NCBI RefSeq assembly: GCF_001548475.1
Contig: NZ_LRUJ01000009.1
Location: 62,001-126,000, forward strand
Direction of reading: 5' to 3'
DNA from: Bordetella hinzii LMG 13501
Lineage (GTDB): Bacteria > Pseudomonadota > Gammaproteobacteria > Burkholderiales > Burkholderiaceae_B
Length of the DNA stretch: 64,000 nt
In this document: positions 63,750 to 64,000 of the stretch, in pieces
How the letters are laid out: every line of letters starts with the position of its first letter
Numbering within the stretch: position 1 is the stretch's first letter
Program-made: the position numbers and the translations under genes
The notes under the pieces: model-generated
Seen by the model: only the letters and a program-made list of their open reading frames with translations
What the model was told of the DNA's origin: nothing
The model's database searches: none

Positions 63750-64000
63750 GTGAAACTGGAATATCTGGGCCAGACCTTTGGCCTGGCGGGACGCACCGCG
63801 CTGGTGACGGGGGCCGCGCGCGGTCTGGGCTATGCCATTGCCACCGCCCTGGGGCGGGCCGGCGCCCGGGTGGTGATCAACGATCTGGATGCCGCGGCCT
63901 GCGAGGGCGCGTGCCAGGGCCTGGCCGCCGAGGGCATCAGCGCCCGGGCGGCCGCCTTCGACGTCGGCGATGCCGAGGCAGTCGCCGGCGCGCTGGGCAC
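63750..64000 (+). CDS. SDR-family oxidoreductase, 3' end outside window
   Basis: The frame opens at GTG 63750 (GAGGAG upstream) and is open to the window end, giving 83 residues. The N-terminus KLEYLGQTFGLAGRTALVTG continues into the NAD(P) motif TGAARGLGYAIATALGRAGA, then VINDLDA, as in gluconate 5-dehydrogenase or FabG-like enzymes. The catalytic part is not visible. It is divergent from the cupin gene. Confidence 0.88.
   Translation, partial: MKLEYLGQTFGLAGRTALVTGAARGLGYAIATALGRAGARVVINDLDAAACEGACQGLAAEGISARAAAFDVGDAEAVAGALG

Overview
The window is 64 kb of GC-rich, densely coded DNA whose gene content and order (recA-recX, metR/metE, sucCD, two terC-like genes, hemC-hemD-hemX-hemY, ppa, plus filamentous-haemagglutinin and pertactin-type surface proteins) fit a betaproteobacterium of the family Alcaligenaceae, most likely Bordetella or a close relative. 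That placement is inference from gene content; no rRNA marker is present. One tRNA gene (initiator tRNA-fMet) is visible. I saw no insertion sequence, prophage or CRISPR array.

Region 1 (1-15330) is the most unusual part: eleven same-strand genes with short gaps or overlaps. A giant haemagglutinin-like exoprotein (cut by the window edge) and its TpsB transporter are followed by an ExbB-like proton-channel subunit that carries a secreted DUF2341 plus LamG-like lectin region, an ExbD, a TonB, a porin, a periplasmic coiled-coil protein, a YbjN-like protein, a parvulin lipoprotein, and an MbcA-like/RES pair whose RES protein looks degenerate. The arrangement suggests a surface system with its own proton-driven energy module.

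Region 2 (15327-19565, minus strand) is an aconitase, a GntR regulator with two winged-helix segments, and a MarC membrane protein. Region 3 (19566-23034) is an autotransporter adhesin with its upstream region. Region 4 (23150-27796) is a tightly packed peptide/D-amino-acid cluster: an unknown possibly Ntn-hydrolase-like protein, a TetR regulator, an orphan oligopeptide-binding protein and a D-aminoacylase, with a perfect inverted-repeat operator candidate in front.

Region 5 (27830-38002) is a mixture: Lnb-type membrane protein, DUF1275 protein, atypical SDR, thiopurine methyltransferase, PAP2 protein, acetyltransferase, a class A beta-lactamase with altered motifs, small lipoproteins, a MocR-type regulator, tRNA-fMet and two copies of a DnaA-box-like repeat. 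Region 6 (38045-45120) has an HTH-fused aspartate carbamoyltransferase with a candidate operator, rdgC, a probable small RNA gap, a metabolite:proton symporter and a TctDE-like two-component system.

Region 7 (45291-60355) is core housekeeping: recA with an SOS box, recX, metR/metE, DUF2889, sucCD, two TerC-family proteins, a 40-residue membrane peptide, the haem genes hemCDXY and ppa. Region 8 (60360-64000) is a catabolic island: IclR regulator, SDR, branched-chain-type binding protein, cupin, and the start of a second SDR that runs off the window.
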